Of a stretch of DNA of 64,000 nucleotides, positions 53,497 to 62,073 are shown one piece after another; the first letter of the stretch is position 1; every line of letters begins with the position of its first letter. Made by a program: the position numbers and the translations under genes. Origin of the DNA: Flavobacteriales bacterium (GTDB taxonomy: Bacteria > Bacteroidota > Bacteroidia > UBA10329); assembly GCA_020635495.1 (NCBI GenBank), contig JACJZQ010000002.1, forward strand, positions 1 to 64,000, given 5' to 3'. The notes under the pieces were generated by a model, which had not been told where the DNA came from, ran no database searches, and saw only the letters and a list, made by a program, of their open reading frames with translations.

Positions 53497-55382
53497 GAAT
53501 TTACATCCTCTTCTTTTTCATCTTCTTTCCACTGTTGGCTTTCTCTCAATCGGAACCCAAGGTCAGTTTTTATCAAGGCAATTTCCAATTCAATGGCAAA
53601 TTGGGGTCCTACAAGGTAAAGCGCATAAGCAAGCCCATGGAGGGCATTGTAAGCGCCATCTGCAAGGATTCTGCTGACGGCAGCGTGCTGGTCGTCTCGG
53701 CACCCGAAACCGCTGGCATTGGCATTACCGAACTCATTTTACCTGTCGGTACAAACACAAGATTCTTCGGTGGTGGCGAGCAGTTTTCTCACATAGAGCT
53801 AACAGGAAAGCATATGCCATTTCTTGTAGAAGAAAACGGCATTGGTCGTGGTGATAAGCCCGCAACAAGAACCGCCAATCTGGTTGGTGCTGGAGGACAC
53901 GAATGGAGCACCTACTGCCCTATTCCACTGATTCTTTCAACCGACAATAAAGCATACCTGATCGAGAACGATTGTTATTCTGAGGTCGACCTGACGCAAA
54001 AAGGTCGCATGCGCATTTGGGTTGATGACGATAACCTGAGACTGAAGGTTTTCGAAGCCAATTCACCGAAGGAACTCATTCAAAGGATCACCGAATACAC
54101 CGGTCGCATGCCCGAACTCCCAGATTGGACTTACGGAACCATTCTAGGTATTCAGGGTGGTTCTGAACAGGTGCGGCAATTAGTGAAAGATGCGAAAGCC
54201 CACGGTAATCCTGTCTCGGCCATTTGGATTCAGGATTGGGTGGGAAAGAAACAGACCAGCATCGGCTCGCGCTTGCGGTGGGAATGGAAACCTGACGACA
54301 CCACCTACCCTAACTTCATGGAATTCTGTGCCGAGATGCACACGCAGAACATCAAGGTGATGGGTTACATCAACCCGTTTCTGTTGGAAGGCACCGACAT
54401 GACGAATGAAGCGTTGGAGAAACGCTATATCGTTCACAGGAAAGATGGTTCGCCCTATTTGATTCCGTTCGGTGGTTTCAAAGGCTACATCATCGACCTG
54501 AGCAACCCTCAGGCGCGAGAATGGATCAAAGGCATCATCAAAACCAATATGATCGGTAACGGATTGAGCGGTTGGATGGCCGACTTTGCCGAGTGGTTGC
54601 CGATCGATTGCAAACTGCATTCTGGTCAGGACCCCAAAGACTACCATAACCGTTTTGCTGCCGATTGGGCCAAGGTGAACCGCGAAGCCATTGAAGAAGC
54701 AGGCAAACTGGGCGAAGTGGTCTTCTTCTCCCGTTCGGGGTTTACAGGTTCTTCAGGCATCTCTACGCTCTTTTGGGCGGGAGATCAGATGGTTGATTTT
54801 GGGGAGAATGACGGTTTAGGCTCGGCCATTACCGCCATGTTGAGTTCGGGTTTGAGCGGGTTGGCCATCAACCATTCGGATATTGGCGGTTACACAGCGC
54901 TCAAGTTTCCGTTCTTCAAGAATTACCTACGAGATAAAGAGGTGCTGTTCCGTTGGATTGAATTCGAGGCCTTCACTCCTATTTTCCGAACGCATGAAGG
55001 GCTACTGCCAAACAACATGGTTCAGTATTACACCGATGATGAAACGCAGGAGTTCTTTGCCCGCTTCGGGAAGATCCACAAGGAACTGAAACGCTACTTC
55101 CAAAAGCTCATCAAAGAAGCTTCCGAAACTGGCGTTCCTGTCATTCGTCATCCGTGGTTGGTTTGTCCCAATGATTCAAACTGTCTCGAAACCGATTATC
55201 AGTTTTTCGTTGGCGATGACCTGCTGGTGATTCCCGTAACCGAACGCGGCCAGACAAAGGTCCGAGGCTATTTCCCCGAAGGAACCTGGGTGCATTATAT
55301 TACTGGAACCGAATTCATGGGAGGCCGATGGAACGAGGTGTATGCGCCCATTGGCACGCCTGCGGTTTTCAAGAGAAAATAA
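53493..55382 (+). CDS. Secreted GH31 glycosidase with sulfoquinovosidase signature
   Basis: A 629-residue family GH31 hydrolase from ATG 53493 with a signal peptide (MRIYILFFFIFFPLLAFS). The catalytic nucleophile is Asp364 (WMADFAEWLP) and the acid/base Asp431 (FWAGDQ). The residues that E. coli sulfoquinovosidase YihQ uses to bind the sulfonate all have counterparts: Gln247, Arg260, Trp263 and Tyr467, each exactly 41 positions below YihQ Gln288, Arg301, Trp304, Tyr508 (and Asp405, Asp472). The N-terminal GGGEQFSHIELTGKHMPF and GIGRGDKPAT blocks are also typical. It should release sulfoquinovose from sulfolipid-derived glycosides in the periplasm. No sulfoglycolysis genes are adjacent. Confidence 0.88.
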   Translation: MRIYILFFFIFFPLLAFSQSEPKVSFYQGNFQFNGKLGSYKVKRISKPMEGIVSAICKDSADGSVLVVSAPETAGIGITELILPVGTNTRFFGGGEQFSHIELTGKHMPFLVEENGIGRGDKPATRTANLVGAGGHEWSTYCPIPLILSTDNKAYLIENDCYSEVDLTQKGRMRIWVDDDNLRLKVFEANSPKELIQRITEYTGRMPELPDWTYGTILGIQGGSEQVRQLVKDAKAHGNPVSAIWIQDWVGKKQTSIGSRLRWEWKPDDTTYPNFMEFCAEMHTQNIKVMGYINPFLLEGTDMTNEALEKRYIVHRKDGSPYLIPFGGFKGYIIDLSNPQAREWIKGIIKTNMIGNGLSGWMADFAEWLPIDCKLHSGQDPKDYHNRFAADWAKVNREAIEEAGKLGEVVFFSRSGFTGSSGISTLFWAGDQMVDFGENDGLGSAITAMLSSGLSGLAINHSDIGGYTALKFPFFKNYLRDKEVLFRWIEFEAFTPIFRTHEGLLPNNMVQYYTDDETQEFFARFGKIHKELKRYFQKLIKEASETGVPVIRHPWLVCPNDSNCLETDYQFFVGDDLLVIPVTERGQTKVRGYFPEGTWVHYITGTEFMGGRWNEVYAPIGTPAVFKRK

Positions 55383-55457
55383 TCGGACGTTCATCCATTT
55401 CCTGAACAATAAATCGGGCAAAAGCTTATTATAGCAGTCTTAACCCCGAACAATCAA

Positions 55458-56888
55458 ATGAGTGGAAAGAGTAAGAAAGTGCATGTCTTCAGAGACGATG
55501 CACTTGGTGAGTTGGATGCGGTAGGCATCGCTGAACGGATAAGTAAAAAGGAGATAACCCCGAAAGAGGCGGTGGCTGCGGCCATAGAACGGGCAAAAGA
55601 TGCCAATCCGAGCATCAATGCCATTGTAACTGAACTATACGACCGTGCTCTGAAAGAGTCGGAAAGTGTAGTTGCAGGACCATTTTCAGGAGTACCTATG
55701 TTCTTGAAAGACATGCTGAACGTACAAGGTGTTCCAGTTCATCATGGAACCAGAGCATACAAGGAAACTCCTAAGGCCGCCACTACCACAGACCCAATTG
55801 CTCAGCAGATCTTTGCGCAAGGATTTGTGAGTCTGGGAATGAGCACCATGCCCGAATTCGGGTTTACGGCCTCTACGGAATTCCCAGATGGCGATGCCAC
55901 ACGTAACCCTTGGAACACGGATCATTCGGCAGGAGGTTCTTCGGGTGGTTCGGCTGCGTTGGTGGCAGCGGGCGTTGTACCAATAGCTCATGCTGCAGAT
56001 GGAGGTGGTTCCATCCGTATTCCTGCAGGAGCTTGCGGTTTGGTTGGCCTGAAAGCCAGTCGTGGGCGATTGCTGAAAGCAGCCAAGTTCAAACGACAAC
56101 CAGTGGAGATTGCCATTGACGGAATTGTAAGCCGTTCGGTGCGCGATACAGCGCATTTCTATGCCGAAGCAGAGAAATACTACAAGAACCGAAGATTACC
56201 AGACATTGGCTTGGTTGAAGGGCCATCGAAACGTAAGTACCGAATTGGATTTACGGCCGATTCCATCAAAGGAATGGGAGCCGATGCTGAGACAGCCAAT
56301 GGTGTGAACGAAACGGCCAAGTTGCTGGCCTCGTTAGGTCATGAGATCGTGCCGTTTGCATTGCCGGTGAAAGACCGATTCATAGATGATTTTGCCAATC
56401 TGTGGAGTGTTGGCGGATTCTATTTCGAACGCTACGGCAAAAAGGTGTTCGGAGAAACCTACGAGCCTGCCCAACTTTCTGGGCTTACCAAAGGGCTATC
56501 TGAACACTTTCGCCAGAACAAGGCCAAAACCGCTGCATCCATTGTTCGATTGCGCAACTCATTCCGGCAGTACCGCAGAATGTTCAATAGTTCCGGACTG
56601 GACATGATCCTTACGCCTACCACATCGCATGTTCCGCCAGCCATTGGCTATTTGAGCATGACATTGCCATATGAGGAACTGTTCGACCGCATACAGAAAT
56701 GGGCGTGCTTTACACCTTATCACAATGCCACAGGCGGACCGTCTATTTCGCTGCCCGTACAACACTATGTAGAAGAAGACCTGCCCATGGGCATGCTACT
56801 TTCAGCCAATCTGGGGCAGGAATCCATGTTGTTGGACATCGCGTATCAGTTGGAAGCAGCCAAACCTTGGAAGAAGATCTGGGAGTGA
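55458..56888 (+). CDS. Amidase signature family hydrolase
   Basis: A 476-residue amidase with the Ser-cisSer-Lys triad: Lys84 (PMFLKDM), cis-Ser161 (SAGGSSGGSAAL) and nucleophile Ser185 (DGGGSIRIPA). The 24-residue distance between the two serines equals that in FAAH. No signal peptide; probably cytoplasmic. It resembles 6-aminohexanoate-cyclic-dimer hydrolase and similar broad amidases, not GatA, as the C-terminal region (CFTPYHNATGGPSISLPV) fits stand-alone amidases and no gatB/gatC genes are near. Substrate unknown. Confidence 0.9.
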   Translation: MSGKSKKVHVFRDDALGELDAVGIAERISKKEITPKEAVAAAIERAKDANPSINAIVTELYDRALKESESVVAGPFSGVPMFLKDMLNVQGVPVHHGTRAYKETPKAATTTDPIAQQIFAQGFVSLGMSTMPEFGFTASTEFPDGDATRNPWNTDHSAGGSSGGSAALVAAGVVPIAHAADGGGSIRIPAGACGLVGLKASRGRLLKAAKFKRQPVEIAIDGIVSRSVRDTAHFYAEAEKYYKNRRLPDIGLVEGPSKRKYRIGFTADSIKGMGADAETANGVNETAKLLASLGHEIVPFALPVKDRFIDDFANLWSVGGFYFERYGKKVFGETYEPAQLSGLTKGLSEHFRQNKAKTAASIVRLRNSFRQYRRMFNSSGLDMILTPTTSHVPPAIGYLSMTLPYEELFDRIQKWACFTPYHNATGGPSISLPVQHYVEEDLPMGMLLSANLGQESMLLDIAYQLEAAKPWKKIWE

Positions 56889-56892
56889 ACCT

Positions 56893-57654
56893 TTATCGGT
56901 AAGGATATTTGTCTCCTTGTGGTGGGTGGTGCGCCTCTTTCATCGCATCCTTTTGCTTGAAATACTCCTTTACCCAAGAATTGAATGGACGTCTGAGGCG
57001 TTGAAGCATATCGGCCAGCACCGTGTCTGTTTCGGCAGCACGCAGCATCCAATCGGCTTTGCGATCTATGCGTCCTTCGTTATTCCCAAGGCCCGGCACA
57101 CGGGTGGACAGACGGTTCACATTATGGCCTTCTGCCCAATAGTCGGTGGTATCCATAGGCAGCAGACTCGGAAAATCTGACCACGCTTCAATGAAGGTGA
57201 CCTCTCCCTGATCGTTAAAGGTGAATTCCTCATAGATGGGAATGCGTGTACCGCTGTAATTGAAAATGACATGGCAGCGGCAGAAAGGCTGTTGCTCAAA
57301 GTACTGACAATCGATGGTATCGTACTTGGTAGGGTACAATTTGAGAAGAATATCGGTATCGATGAGGTTTCTGCGCTTATAGCCCGTTAGCAAGAGCCAA
57401 GGATGCCATTCCCACCGGATGACCAGATCGGAATATTCGGGTTTGACCTTGATCGGCACCGAAGACTCCATGGTTAGGAAGTACTTCACGCCTTGGTCTA
57501 TGTAATAGTCTGCTGGAAATTTGGGTGTTAGCCTGGTTGATAATGCCGAATCCACATCAGCAACGGTATTCTGTTGTACCCCACTCAGCTTTGCGGTTTT
57601 GCAAGCACTGCATGCTAGCATGGCCGCGGTAAAAAGGACAGCGAGGTATTTCAT
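56893..57654 (-). CDS. Hypothetical lipoprotein
   Basis: The protein has 253 residues with a lipoprotein signal peptide; the lipid-attachment Cys is Cys15 (AMLAC) or Cys18 (CSAC). The mature domain is alpha/beta and Trp-rich (IRWEWHPWLLLTGYKR, EAWSDFPSLLPMDTTDYW), with CRC in QPFCRCHV. I do not recognise the family. The C-terminal tail is basic (YFKQKDAMKEAHHPPQGD). It converges with the amidase gene with only 4 bp between, and has no close neighbour upstream. Confidence 0.8.
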   Translation of the reverse strand: MKYLAVLFTAAMLACSACKTAKLSGVQQNTVADVDSALSTRLTPKFPADYYIDQGVKYFLTMESSVPIKVKPEYSDLVIRWEWHPWLLLTGYKRRNLIDTDILLKLYPTKYDTIDCQYFEQQPFCRCHVIFNYSGTRIPIYEEFTFNDQGEVTFIEAWSDFPSLLPMDTTDYWAEGHNVNRLSTRVPGLGNNEGRIDRKADWMLRAAETDTVLADMLQRLRRPFNSWVKEYFKQKDAMKEAHHPPQGDKYPYR

Positions 57655-57704
57655 ACCCCAAAGCTAAACGGTTTTGAAGCTATGTAAATTGGATGCGAAT
57701 TCCT

Positions 57705-58433
57705 TTAGATCTTATGATACACCTCTTCAAACGGAACCCTGAACCGTGGTCCGTAAATCCCTTTGTCGTCTCGAACGCCACAACCGATAACCATATTTAT
57801 CTCTGCACCAGAAGGAAGCTTGAGTATGCGTTTAACTCTCGCTGTGTCACTGCCTTCCATCGGGCAAGTGTCATAACCAATGGCTGCCATACTTACCATG
57901 AAATTTTCTGCGGCCAACCCTGCACTCTTATGGGCAATGATGCGCAGATCTGTTGCTCGAGTTTCTCGATAAATCGGTCTGAACAATCCGACAACCTGAA
58001 AGATTGCGAACTTGATAAAGCCAAGTATTCCTAGAAAGTCGGTGTATAGCGTTGGAATCAACTTACTGTAATAGTCCGTTGCCATTTTCTTTCGCTTCAA
58101 ATCACGGTCGGTCAGGTCCGGTTTGTCGTACGTCTTATTCAGAAAGTCGATGTTAGCTGCTGCCCTTTTCCGCCATAGGTCTTTACGGGTTACCACAACC
58201 ACAAGTTGTTTCGCTGTCTTTGCTGCACTTTGGTTGAAACAAGCTTCAGCCAATTGACTCAACGTTTCTTTATCTGTGACGTGATAGAACTCCCACAATT
58301 GAAGATTACTACTTGTTGGTGCCAATGCAGCATTGACCAAGCATTGTTTCACTTTAGAAGCATCAATAGGCTCATCTTTATAAACCCTTACCGAGCGTCT
58401 GTATTGGATAGCTTCTGAGACTGTTTTTTCCAT
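57705..58433 (-). CDS. Nitroreductase family FMN-dependent oxidoreductase
   Basis: A 242-residue protein from ATG 58433. The FMN phosphate-binding RRSVRVYKDEP at the start and APTSSNLQLWEFYHV are typical, as is the later GLAAENFMVSMAAIGYDTCPMEG. An inserted helical region between ~95 and 160 (FLGILGFIKFAIFQVVG) is more hydrophobic than usual and may touch the membrane. Members reduce nitro compounds, quinones or flavins with NAD(P)H. The 131-bp gap to the thioredoxin gene shows nothing clear. Confidence 0.88.
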   Translation of the reverse strand: MEKTVSEAIQYRRSVRVYKDEPIDASKVKQCLVNAALAPTSSNLQLWEFYHVTDKETLSQLAEACFNQSAAKTAKQLVVVVTRKDLWRKRAAANIDFLNKTYDKPDLTDRDLKRKKMATDYYSKLIPTLYTDFLGILGFIKFAIFQVVGLFRPIYRETRATDLRIIAHKSAGLAAENFMVSMAAIGYDTCPMEGSDTARVKRILKLPSGAEINMVIGCGVRDDKGIYGPRFRVPFEEVYHKI

Positions 58434-58564
58434 CTTGTTCTCCAATAAAGCCGAAAAAAGCAAAGAATGTTTCAATCGCCAATAATGTGGCGAATAATAA
58501 ATGGTAAGGTCGGTAGTCCAGCCAGAGTAGCCTATACTCTACCCAATTGGTTCGTTAGTCAGGA

Positions 58565-58927
58565 TCAGGTCGTTTGCAACAGTTCCTTCTCAATTACTTC
58601 TTTGAATACGGGTTTTGGCAGAGCTCCTGGTTGCATCATAGGTTGTCCTTCTGTAGGAATGAAAAGAATGCTTGGAATGCTTCGGATTCCAAAAACAGCC
58701 GAGAGCTCCTGCTCCACTTCAGTGTCTACTTTGTAGATATCCACTTTGTCTTTGTATTCATCGCTCAGTTCTTCCATGATGGGTGCAACCATTTTACACG
58801 GTCCACACCAATCTGCGTAGAAGTCGATAACTGCGGGTCTATCTCCTTTGAATTTCCACTCCTTCTCTGTGGTGTAATCGAAAATGTCTGATTTGAATTT
58901 ATCTGCGGTAAGCTTTATAGTTGCCAT
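58565..58927 (-). CDS. trxA: Thioredoxin
   Basis: The protein has 120 residues with the classic active site WCGPCK (Cys41, Cys44), FYADWCGPC preceded by PAVIDF, then VDTEVEQELSAVFGIRSIPSILF with the cis-proline. No signal peptide, so it is cytoplasmic. The N-terminal ~15 residues are longer than in E. coli thioredoxin. It is a single gene with its own promoter region upstream (58928-59017 holds no gene). Confidence 0.95.
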   Translation of the reverse strand: MATIKLTADKFKSDIFDYTTEKEWKFKGDRPAVIDFYADWCGPCKMVAPIMEELSDEYKDKVDIYKVDTEVEQELSAVFGIRSIPSILFIPTEGQPMMQPGALPKPVFKEVIEKELLQTT

Positions 58928-59017
58928 GATCTCTGTTTTGAATGGTTAACGGAACGAAGGTAGATGGCACGTTACCTTAAAAGTGTGATACACATCACGC
59001 CAATAACTCAAACGAGT

Positions 59018-59944
59018 CTAATCTGTACCCTCTGGTTTGGGTGTTTCAGGAATCTGGAAGAAGTGAATACGGAGAAAACCCTCATGGCTTCCATCTGAAT
59101 ACTTTCTAAGTCCACTGGTAGTAATATCATACGCATAACCCAACGTGAACCACTTGAATTTGAACTCAGCAGCCACAGAAACCGCATCATCAATACGATA
59201 TCCTACCGCAATGCTCGGACCGTCAAACACTTTGGTCAGGTTTCGGGCTCCGACCCATAGCTGAACATCAAACTGCGTGCTGGCCGCGTCCGTTTTCAAG
59301 AACGTAATTGGCTTTAACCTAAGATGCTGACCAATCTTGGCTTCGTAGCTGGTATAGAAGTAATAATGCCTGGCTATGGTATAGGTGGAAGTATAGTTCC
59401 CGTCACTAAAGTTGAGGGTTGAACCTGTCAGGTGCTTGGCGCTGAAAGCAAGGCATAGACCTCTCCATCTGTAAGCCAGTCCGAGACCAACGTCAAACGC
59501 CATATCGCTACCTAATTCCTCAACAATGTTGGGGTCGCCTTCCTGAATGGGATCAAGCTTAGAACCATCAAGCGTATTGGCAACAATACCCAATTGAATT
59601 CCCGGAATAAGGTGGTGCTCGCCTATTCTACCATCGAATGCGTAGTTGATAACGCCTTCCATATTGTGCTGAGCTCCCAACTGGTCTGAAACAAAAGAAG
59701 CCCCGAATCCACTTTTGGCCTTTTCTACAAAGTAGGATGCATTGACCAACGTGACAACCGGTGCACCATCAAATCCCACCCATTGGTGGCGATGCCAAGC
59801 CGTAACATTCAGTTTGTAATCGTTGACCACAAACGAAGGGTTGACGTAGCTATTGAAATCGTTATTGAGCGAGAATTGAGGGTCTTGCTGCGCTAAGGCA
59901 CAGAACGGCAGCAGGAAGAACAGTATCCAAGAAGTAGGTTTCAC
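59018..59944 (-). CDS. PorP/SprF family T9SS-associated outer-membrane protein
   Basis: The protein has 308 residues from GTG 59944, chosen because it opens the signal peptide VKPTSWILFFLLPFCALAQ (read with Met first); a longer start would put a charged segment in front. The PorP/SprF hallmark is QQDPQFSLNNDFNSYVNPSF, then the WHRHQWVGFDGAP motif and outer-membrane beta strands ending in aromatic residues (FGASFVSDQLGAQH, VGYRIDDAVSVAAEF). Such proteins sit in the outer membrane and partner with T9SS-exported adhesins such as SprB. No large SprB-type gene is beside it, so it may be a stand-alone paralogue. Confidence 0.9.
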   Translation of the reverse strand: MKPTSWILFFLLPFCALAQQDPQFSLNNDFNSYVNPSFVVNDYKLNVTAWHRHQWVGFDGAPVVTLVNASYFVEKAKSGFGASFVSDQLGAQHNMEGVINYAFDGRIGEHHLIPGIQLGIVANTLDGSKLDPIQEGDPNIVEELGSDMAFDVGLGLAYRWRGLCLAFSAKHLTGSTLNFSDGNYTSTYTIARHYYFYTSYEAKIGQHLRLKPITFLKTDAASTQFDVQLWVGARNLTKVFDGPSIAVGYRIDDAVSVAAEFKFKWFTLGYAYDITTSGLRKYSDGSHEGFLRIHFFQIPETPKPEGTD

Positions 59945-60082
59945 GGTTGTGAATTTAATCTCAAAGTGACATAAATGTGATGTTTGACCATAAATCATAA
60001 CAAACGCTTATGAAAAACATCAAAACAATAAACTTTCGAGTATAGATCATGTGGCTCAAATTTGTTGCGGAAAAACAAAGAC

Positions 60083-60337
60083 ATGGCACACACGGCACAA
60101 ACACATTCTCAACAGATCTCAGCATCATACCGCAACTCGAAATCTGAGGTATCTGGTAAGGTTGTAAACAGTTCTGAAGCAAAGGGTTTGTTTTCCTTTC
60201 TTCTGTCTATTCCAGCCTTTTCTCTTGGACTTAACGGGCTATTTTCAGCATCCTTTTATCTGTCCACCTTAGCGCCTGCATTTTTCATCATTGGTTTAGT
60301 CCTGATTCTCAGAAGCTTGGCAAGCCTAAAAGTCTAA
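60083..60337 (+). CDS. Small membrane protein
   Basis: An 84-residue protein from ATG 60083; a TTG seven codons earlier is less likely. A polar Ser/His/Gln-rich start (AHTAQTHSQQISASYRNSKS) is followed by two hydrophobic helices (FLLSIPAFSLGLNGLF and LAPAFFIIGLVLILRSL). No family recognised. It overlaps the convergent GIDE-like gene by 4 bp. Confidence 0.55.
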   Translation: MAHTAQTHSQQISASYRNSKSEVSGKVVNSSEAKGLFSFLLSIPAFSLGLNGLFSASFYLSTLAPAFFIIGLVLILRSLASLKV

Positions 60338-61086
60338 TCCTCCAGACTTCCACCAGGGGTGCGGAAATAGCGAGTTTCTTCTGTCAGTTCTTTCGATTTT
60401 GAACTGGCACGAACCTCATTCTGTTCAGTGGTTTCAGGATTATCGCTCACATACACATGCTCTCCATCTGCTGCAGAAATAACTAGCACATGGCCGTACT
60501 TGGCGGGCAAACCCACTTCTTGGGCCGATTTCCACTGTCCAACGCCTAGTACAGCTATCTCCTCACCCGGTTCCAGAATACCTTCTTCATAGTTCATAGA
60601 CTTGTTGAACCCCAAAAACCCCTCACTCTCATGCCCGTGCTGGCGCAGGAAATCTTCCAGCATGGGCGTGGCATCATTGAAAGTGCCCGAAGAGTAGTTG
60701 GCATCAATCATAATATTGCTCTGAACATGGTAGGCGTCAATGATGGCGTAATGTTCGCCATCCTGAATCAGGAATTTGCTTGTTATCTCTTGTTCAATGA
60801 TGGTATGATAATGCGAGTTCTTACCACTTGACCGCTTCTCTTCCACCTTTACGAAGTAATGCGCACATGGACGTTTGGAGAGCGGTGCCACTAGAAGCTT
60901 TTCCAGTGGGACCACGGTACCAACGATCTTCACCGTCTCGCCTGTCCTCACGTATTTGATCTCTTTCCACGGGGCTTTTTTGAGCCTTCGGTTAATTCGG
61001 GCATTTCTACTGAAATAGTAGTTGTACACGATAAGACCTATGACCACCGAAAAGATGAGTAACGGGAAAAACTGCTCGGATTCCAA
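60334..61086 (-). CDS. GIDE/MUL1-type membrane protein without RING domain
   Basis: A 250-residue protein: N-terminal membrane helix (FFPLLIFSVVIGLIVYNYYF), then a beta-rich domain with VRTGETVKIVGTVVPLEK, APLSKRPCAHYFVKVEEK and HYAIIDAYHVQ, which resembles the GIDE domain of mitochondrial MUL1 and its bacterial relatives. The eukaryotic C-terminal RING finger is absent, as in bacterial members; no cysteine cluster follows. Bacterial function is not established. The C-terminus is a hydrophilic tail. Confidence 0.7.
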   Translation of the reverse strand: MESEQFFPLLIFSVVIGLIVYNYYFSRNARINRRLKKAPWKEIKYVRTGETVKIVGTVVPLEKLLVAPLSKRPCAHYFVKVEEKRSSGKNSHYHTIIEQEITSKFLIQDGEHYAIIDAYHVQSNIMIDANYSSGTFNDATPMLEDFLRQHGHESEGFLGFNKSMNYEEGILEPGEEIAVLGVGQWKSAQEVGLPAKYGHVLVISAADGEHVYVSDNPETTEQNEVRASSKSKELTEETRYFRTPGGSLED

Positions 61087-61192
61087 TTAAGCGGGTTGGT
61101 TGATGGTTTCGGATAAAGATAACAGACCGTGTGTAGTCATGGCACGGATACATCGCATTGTTCATTTACCTTTAACAAAAGCACCTACCACC

Positions 61193-61735
61193 ATGAAATA
61201 CGCGTTGACCACACTTTGCATCCTTGTTCTAATGGCCGCGCAGGCTCAGGTAAAGGTTTCTGACGACACCCTGCATTGGAATGCGAACCGACCACTGGAA
61301 TGGGCAGATTTTAAGGGAGAACCAGACAAAGGCGGCATGCTGGAAGGCCAGATTCTATGCATGAACATTGGGGGTTTCAAACGGCAGAGTGCGCACCATC
61401 TTACGGTATTCAAAACGGTGAGCGTGTTTGACAGAAAGAACTCGTGGATGCCTGAGAATAAGCAGACAGATGCGGGTCTGAAATACTTTCAGGTGATGTT
61501 CAATATCTACGAACTGCACTCTCGCAAAATGAGAGAGGCCTATGCGTTAAGTCGAACGGCCGAAGACCCTGATGTGGCCTTCAAAGAGAAGTACAGCCAG
61601 TCTGCAAACGAACGCTCTTACGACCTCAATATGTACAAGGCCAAGACCAAGTACGGAATGGACACCACCGCACTGGAAACTTGGCGAATAAAGATTGACG
61701 ACCAGTTGAAGGCGCTGGCAGAATACGAGCAGTAA
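61193..61735 (+). CDS. Secreted DUF922-like protein lacking the HExxH motif
   Basis: A 180-residue protein from ATG 61193 with a signal peptide (MKYALTTLCILVLMAAQAQ). The LHWNANRPLEWADFKGEPD block near the start matches DUF922 proteins, which resemble secreted zinc proteases. Where that family has a HEQxHF-type metal motif, this protein reads LKYFQVMFNIYELHSRKM, so the His/Glu ligands are lost and it is probably not a protease. A helical C-terminus with many Lys and Tyr completes it. Confidence 0.65.
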   Translation: MKYALTTLCILVLMAAQAQVKVSDDTLHWNANRPLEWADFKGEPDKGGMLEGQILCMNIGGFKRQSAHHLTVFKTVSVFDRKNSWMPENKQTDAGLKYFQVMFNIYELHSRKMREAYALSRTAEDPDVAFKEKYSQSANERSYDLNMYKAKTKYGMDTTALETWRIKIDDQLKALAEYEQ

Positions 61736-61829
61736 AATCTGACCGAACCTTGCATTGTGGAAGGGTTAATGCAATCATAATCCTCACTTAACTCTCTCTG
61801 GCCCTGCGTGTTATTCCTTTGTACAAACT

Positions 61830-61999
61830 AACACCAAGGACTTAATGGTCCGACAGGCGAGAGCAGTTATTCCACCGCATTTGCACGGAAGCTCCCCAGA
61901 AAGGAGCAGGAAATCGACCCCTCAGAATTTCTCTCCAACGGTGTTCCAAACTCCAGAAATGTTTCACCTCAGATTTAAGACGCTTTTGCGTCTTTTTTT
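61830..61999 (+). ncRNA. Candidate structured small RNA or leader with terminator
   Basis: The 338-bp gap before the LpxH-like gene holds no convincing gene. It can fold as a closed multi-helix structure: AACACC (61830-61835) pairs with GGTGTT (61940-61945); inside are GGAC/GTCC (61838-61851), CCG/CGG (61875-61888), GCTCC/GGAGC (61891-61907) and GAAAT/ATTTC (61910-61931). A terminator hairpin follows (61977-61999). TTCCTTTG (61814-61821) before it is near the -7 consensus. It may be a free small RNA or a terminating leader of the downstream operon. I do not match it to a known riboswitch by eye. Confidence 0.4.
61977..61999 (+). terminator. Intrinsic terminator
   Basis: AAGACGC and GCGTCTT form a perfect 7-bp stem with a TTTT loop (61977-61994), followed by TTTTT. 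It lies 75 bp upstream of the LpxH-like start and 240 bp after the DUF922-like stop, so it most likely ends the candidate small RNA. Confidence 0.8.
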
Positions 62000-62073
62000 A
62001 TTCATGTTCATTCGCTCTGCGTTCCGATTTGCCAAGAAATACGACATGCCCAAACCAATAAATCCTACACCCA

